Below are positions 31,926 to 35,535 of a DNA stretch of 35,535 nt, piece by piece. Below the pieces are notes generated by a model. That model did not search any database. It was not told the DNA's origin and saw nothing but the letters and a program-made list of their open reading frames with translations. Location of the stretch: NCBI GenBank assembly GCA_903920865.1, contig CAIXNN010000055.1, positions 1 to 35,535 on the forward strand, written 5' to 3'. Source of the stretch: an uncultured Actinomycetes bacterium. GTDB lineage: Bacteria > Actinomycetota > Actinomycetes > UBA12327. Within the stretch, counting starts at the first letter, position 1; each line of letters starts with the position of its first letter. The translations under genes and the position numbers were made by a program.

Positions 31926-33581
31926 TTAGTAAACAGCGCCGGAGGGTGCCGCTCCACTCGGTGCCACTACACCCGGTGCCACGCCACCCGGTGTAACTTC
32001 GGCGAGTGCATCAGCGGCATCTTGTTCAAAGGTCGGGCGCGCGCGGAAAAGCACGAGCGCTCCAACTCCTAGCAAGACTATGAGGACTGAGAGTCCAGCA
32101 CGCACGCCAATTTGAAGAGCAGAGACGGTTTCACCCTCGCCAATTCGTGCGATAACAAATGCCGAGATTGAACCAACTAGGAGTGCGCCAACCGAACTTC
32201 CGATAGTGATCAGGAATTGAGCGATGGCGAACCCGGTGCCGCGCTTGGATGCAGGAATGACGTCTGCAGTTGCTGCTCCAAGGTTGGACAAGGCCAGCAG
32301 GTTAAAGAAGTTGATCACGAAGAACAAGGCGATATCAAGCGGAAGAATCGGGACAACGATAAAGATAAGTACCGATACGGCTGAGAATAGAAGGCTGAAT
32401 GCGCCAACGGTGATTCTCCAAGCTGCACGCTTGCCCACACCACGGTCCCCGATCCGCGATGACAAGGCGCCTCCAAGCAAAAGCCCCAGTAGCCCAACAC
32501 CACCAGTAATTCCTGAAGCTGGTCCAGCCTCAAGAGCAAAGACTCGTTGCAAATAAATCGTTACCCAAGAGAACAGTCCGGCAAACCCTGCGAACAACAA
32601 CATCTGTCCGATGATGATGAACTTCAAGCTACGGATTGCCAGGACACTCTTGAGTCGCTCCTTGATCGATTCGTTTGAGTAGTCAGCGGTTAGCGCATGG
32701 GTAATGTCAATGGGCTCGCCAGAGTCGGGGGTATTTATAGTTGAGCCCACCACGATGGAGTTGGCTGCTGGACCGGTCACTTTGCTCTGGCTGTTTCCGT
32801 TTGCTGGCACAGCGCTAGGTGCTGATGGATTGACAGAGTTGCCTGCAGTTTGACCATCAGGAACTTCAACGCTGACCAAGCCTGCGCCTTTAGCCATGGT
32901 CGTGATTTCATCGGCTAGCCCACGGCGTGGTTCACGAAGGACGAAGAAGATCACGGCGGCCAGGACTAGTGCGGGAACTCCCATAAACAAGAACGCAGCC
33001 CGCCATCCCAAGGTTTGTGAAACCACGCCGCCGATGACAAGGCCCAGTGGCAAACCCAGGTATTCAAAAACCCTCAAGACCGCGAAGGCCTTGGTGCGCA
33101 CTCGCGTTGTGTAGAGGTCTCCGGCAATTGATGCCGATGCAGGAATGGTAAGGGGAGTTGCCATACCGAGAACGATGCGAACAAGAAGAAAGATTGCGAA
33201 GGTCGGCGCTGCTGCTGAGCCGAAGGACAGGAATGCCCAAATCGTGATCACGATACTGAGCAAAATGGTGCGGTTACGTCGATCAGCGAATCGTCCGGCG
33301 GGAATAACTAGGGCAAGAGCTGCGATAGTGGGTGCTGAGAGCAAGATTCCTGCAACGAAGTCATTGAAGCCGAACTCCTCTTTCAGTTTTTCTAGCGCGC
33401 CACCCAAAATGGTTTGGTCGGCTCGGTCGATGGCCGCAACAAATCCCAAGAGCACCGCCGGTGTCCAGCCAAAGGGTGCAGCTTTTCTCAGATCTATTTT
33501 TCGAAGGCCACGTCCAGGGAAGGCTTCTATCTCTGCTTCAAATTCGCTCACCATCGTCGCGCCACTTGTTTGACTAGACAT
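31926..33581 (-). CDS. MFS transporter with a pentapeptide-repeat tail
   Basis: The 551-aa protein has twelve predicted membrane segments in two halves. The first half shows AAIDRADQTILGGALEKLKEEFGFNDFVAG and the loop GRFADRRNRT (the MFS A-motif); the halves are separated by a long cytoplasmic stretch of about 100 polar residues. The opening resembles spinster-like and sugar/organic-acid MFS proteins; no substrate can be assigned. The C-terminal tail consists of imperfect pentapeptides (GGVAP, GVVAP, SGAAP, SGAVY) encoded by a 15-bp repeat. ATG 33581 is used; the divergent DedA gene starts 74 nt away. Confidence 0.88.
   Translation of the reverse strand: MSSQTSGATMVSEFEAEIEAFPGRGLRKIDLRKAAPFGWTPAVLLGFVAAIDRADQTILGGALEKLKEEFGFNDFVAGILLSAPTIAALALVIPAGRFADRRNRTILLSIVITIWAFLSFGSAAAPTFAIFLLVRIVLGMATPLTIPASASIAGDLYTTRVRTKAFAVLRVFEYLGLPLGLVIGGVVSQTLGWRAAFLFMGVPALVLAAVIFFVLREPRRGLADEITTMAKGAGLVSVEVPDGQTAGNSVNPSAPSAVPANGNSQSKVTGPAANSIVVGSTINTPDSGEPIDITHALTADYSNESIKERLKSVLAIRSLKFIIIGQMLLFAGFAGLFSWVTIYLQRVFALEAGPASGITGGVGLLGLLLGGALSSRIGDRGVGKRAAWRITVGAFSLLFSAVSVLIFIVVPILPLDIALFFVINFFNLLALSNLGAATADVIPASKRGTGFAIAQFLITIGSSVGALLVGSISAFVIARIGEGETVSALQIGVRAGLSVLIVLLGVGALVLFRARPTFEQDAADALAEVTPGGVAPGVVAPSGAAPSGAVY
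31945..31994 (-). repeat. 15-bp tandem repeat in the MFS gene tail
   Basis: On the plus strand, units beginning GGTGCC recur at 31945, 31960 and 31975 with a partial unit at 31990, giving a 15-bp period. They encode the (G/S)xxAP pentapeptides of the transporter's C-terminus. Such repeats can change in number by slippage. Confidence 0.8.
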
Positions 33582-33655
33582 CTGGATCTTTAGCCCTTCG
33601 CTTTGGCAAACCCCGTAGGCATAGCCAACACCAGCGCCAGCGATTTCGCTCGTTA

Positions 33656-34348
33656 ATGGCTCAAGGCACGCCTGAAAGTGTGAATTTCTGGGAGACTGTC
33701 AGCGTGATCCTGGACCGGCTGGTGGAACTTGCAAGCTCTTTGGGCGATTGGCTGTACCTGATTCTGGGCGGATTGGCCTTCGCCGAGGCGGCCATCATGT
33801 TGGGATTTATCCTTCCCGGCGAAACAGCCCTGCTAGCCGGCGGTGTCTTGGCCGCTGAGTCAGTCTTGGACATCAAGCTCATGTTTGTTGTTGCGGTTGG
33901 CTGTGCGATAGCTGGTGACTCTGTTGGTTATGAGGTAGGCAAAGTCCTAGGGCCACGCCTGGAAACGTCCTGGGTTGGGCGACGCGTTGGAGATCGCCGT
34001 TGGGAAATCGCCCAGAAATTCTTGGACACTCACGGTGGCAAAGCGGTTTTCATGGGACGAGGCGTTGCGCTTCTTCGAGCTCTAGTTCCAGGTTTGGCTG
34101 GAATGAGCGGAATGCGTTACCGCAGATTCCTTGGCTGGAATGCTTTAGGCGGACTTTTGTGGGGTGGCGGATGTGTGTTGCTTGGGTATTTCTTCGCGAA
34201 ATCCATTCGCCGTGTTGAGTCGTACTTAAGCTACGGTGGAATCACCTTATTTGTTGTAGTAGTCATCGGATTTGTAACTGCGCACATCATTGGTAAACGT
34301 CGTGAAGCACGTATTGCTGCGCAGGTTGAAGGGCAAAAGACCCTTTAG
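33656..34348 (+). CDS. DedA-family membrane protein
   Basis: The 230-aa protein has the DedA/SNARE-associated pattern: LAFAEAAIMLGFILPGETALLAGGVLA near the N-terminus, GDSVGYEVGKVLG, FMGRGVALLRALVPGLAGMSGMRYRRFL (the conserved arginine segment), and NALGGLLWGGGCVLLGYFF. These proteins are thought to flip or move lipids and maintain envelope homeostasis. No clear ribosome-binding site precedes ATG 33656, and no -10 sits at leaderless distance, so the exact start is less certain. Confidence 0.9.
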   Translation: MAQGTPESVNFWETVSVILDRLVELASSLGDWLYLILGGLAFAEAAIMLGFILPGETALLAGGVLAAESVLDIKLMFVVAVGCAIAGDSVGYEVGKVLGPRLETSWVGRRVGDRRWEIAQKFLDTHGGKAVFMGRGVALLRALVPGLAGMSGMRYRRFLGWNALGGLLWGGGCVLLGYFFAKSIRRVESYLSYGGITLFVVVVIGFVTAHIIGKRREARIAAQVEGQKTL

Positions 34349-34512
34349 CTCTCGCAAGCGTCCGATTCAGGACCTATTCAGACAATTACTGCGCCTCTGG
34401 GCTGGCCTGCTGTGCCAGCAGTCCAATGTCCGGCAGGAGTTGATTGCTGGACTGAGTTCACCTAAGTTCATCAGGTGGTCCGGGCTAACTAGGTGAGGTA
34501 GCCCATGAGTCG

Positions 34513-35535
34513 ATGGGAAACATTGTGCAGCTTGATCTGATTTTGGAGCCTGACCTGACCCCTGCTCAAGTAGCAGAGATTGCCGTTGCGGCTGAAGGCT
34601 ACGGATTTCGAACTCTGTGGCATTCGAATTACCACCAAAATCCTGATGCCTTCCTAGCCCTAGTGCCTGCCGCACTGGCCACGACCAAGATCAAGTTGGG
34701 GATCTTGGCCATTAGCCCCTACGAAATGCAACCTTTGAAGATTGCCAACTCATTGCTGACGCTCAATGAGTTAAGTAATGGTCGCGCCATTGCGGCCATT
34801 GGCGGTGGCGGCTCTTTGATGAGCGCAATAGGAATTTCGCAGAATCCAACGAAACTGCGCATGGTTCGCGGTGTTCGCGAAGCGGTGGAGATTACCAAGG
34901 CCGTCGTCTCCGGCGAGCCCTCACGCGGGTACCAAGGTGAGGTATTCCAAGTTGCTCGCCCCTTCCACCACCGTTGGAAATCTGCACCTACTGCTCAAGT
35001 CTTCACCTGCTCCACTGGTTCGAAGATGCTTCAAATGGCAGGACGTGTGGCCGATGGCACTCAAATGAGCGATGTGACTCCGGAAAAGATTGAACATCAC
35101 ATGGCGGACCTTCGCCTTGGTTTGGCCGAGCGTGAAATTCCAGCTGAAGACTTCCGAGTGGGAAACTTCTGGGCTTGGCACATTAAGAGCGATGTTGAAA
35201 AGTCTATGTATGAGGCCCGCCGCGAACTTGTCTTCCGTGCCGAGTTGTTACCGCCAAAGTACGACATGGTCCCCTACGTCACCGAGGAAGAGCGAGCTCT
35301 GGTTATCGATAAGTGGACCAATTTCCAAAAGGCTTTTTGGACTCGCTCAGGTGTCATTGAGGATGTTCCTGAAGACATCGTCAATCGACTCATTGCCGGA
35401 TGTTCTTCGGCAGGTGGCTTTGATGCCATTGATGAGCAAATTGAACGTTTCCGGATATTTGAAAATGCCGGGCTTACCGAGCTGGCTATTCGACTCTTTG
35501 ATGACCCAATGGATGGCTTAAAGATTGTTGCGGAC
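34513..35535 (+). CDS. F420-type LLM-class oxidoreductase (3' end cut by window edge)
   Basis: This ORF is missing from the track because it runs past the window edge: 341 codons from ATG 34513 without a stop. The sequence shows luciferase-like monooxygenase features: EIAVAAEGYGFRTLWHSNYHQ, TTKIKLGILAISPYEMQPL, LTLNELSNGRAIAAIGGGGS, and AGRVADGTQMSDVTPEKIEHH, as in F420-dependent dehydrogenases and reductases of Actinobacteria. The cofactor is by family inference. A GAGG lies 14 nt upstream, which suits instead the out-of-frame ATG at 34505 (11 codons), so the start context is unusual. The 164-nt gap to the DedA gene holds only short imperfect hairpins. Confidence 0.85.
   Translation, partial: MGNIVQLDLILEPDLTPAQVAEIAVAAEGYGFRTLWHSNYHQNPDAFLALVPAALATTKIKLGILAISPYEMQPLKIANSLLTLNELSNGRAIAAIGGGGSLMSAIGISQNPTKLRMVRGVREAVEITKAVVSGEPSRGYQGEVFQVARPFHHRWKSAPTAQVFTCSTGSKMLQMAGRVADGTQMSDVTPEKIEHHMADLRLGLAEREIPAEDFRVGNFWAWHIKSDVEKSMYEARRELVFRAELLPPKYDMVPYVTEEERALVIDKWTNFQKAFWTRSGVIEDVPEDIVNRLIAGCSSAGGFDAIDEQIERFRIFENAGLTELAIRLFDDPMDGLKIVAD

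Noticed and set aside
1-35535. tRNA genes, CRISPR arrays, transposases or prophage genes
   Set aside because: None seen by reading; the phage-like repeats at 8840-9500 are parts of a secreted bacterial protein.

Overview
The window is a chromosomal stretch of an actinobacterium (Actinomycetia) with moderate GC, estimated by eye at a little over 50%. The evidence is the block rpsF-ssb-rpsR-rplI-dnaB with a FemX-type transferase and an alanine-racemase-like gene nearby, a DevS/DevR-like pair, an Mtb-Pat-like aminotransferase, many GTG starts, and leaderless promoters. A planktonic freshwater lineage is possible, but that is a guess. I see no tRNA, rRNA, CRISPR, IS element or prophage.

Layout. 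(1) 1-1487, minus strand: a truncated alanine-racemase-like gene preceded by a FemAB/FemX transferase (cell wall). (2) 1544-17061, plus strand: a long, tightly packed gene series that starts behind a run of 11-bp repeats resembling an actinobacterial PHO box. It encodes a small YegP-like protein, PstC, PstA and a membrane-anchored PstS. These are followed by two further PstS/PBP-like secreted proteins, a WxL-like Ig-domain protein, a DUF916-like membrane protein, two relatives of the Ig protein, a sortase-fold protein lacking its catalytic His and Cys, and finally PstB. No phoU, phoR or phoP is present in the window. (3) 17090-18179, minus: endonuclease IV and a small membrane protein. (4) 18340-21538, plus: the rpsF-ssb-rpsR-rplI operon, a strong terminator, a region with a perfect DnaA box, and dnaB. 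(5) 21578-26494: a HAMP/SpoIIE-type phosphatase divergent from a pat-like aminotransferase. The aminotransferase overlaps a GAF-GAF histidine kinase that keeps the DevS heme-ligand motif, and the kinase converges on a DevR-like regulator. (6) 26491-31387: an SDR overlapping devR, an AMP-forming acyl-CoA synthetase (MatB-like), a nitrilase-superfamily amidase and two tandem amino-acid-binding lipoproteins without permeases. (7) 31441-35535: a DUF5684 membrane protein, an MFS transporter, a DedA protein and a truncated F420-type LLM oxidoreductase.

The best candidate for an undescribed system is the surface-protein module built into the pst operon. Secreted PBP-like proteins carrying inserted beta-rich repeats, a WxL-like/DUF916 pair, three proteins sharing one N-terminal domain and a catalytically dead sortase-like membrane protein all lie between pstS and pstB, behind a PHO-box-like array. 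I infer a phosphate-starvation-induced cell-surface structure coupled to phosphate uptake. A second sequence-level theme is six genes preceded by TANNNT exactly 6-7 nt from the start codon, the signature of leaderless transcription.
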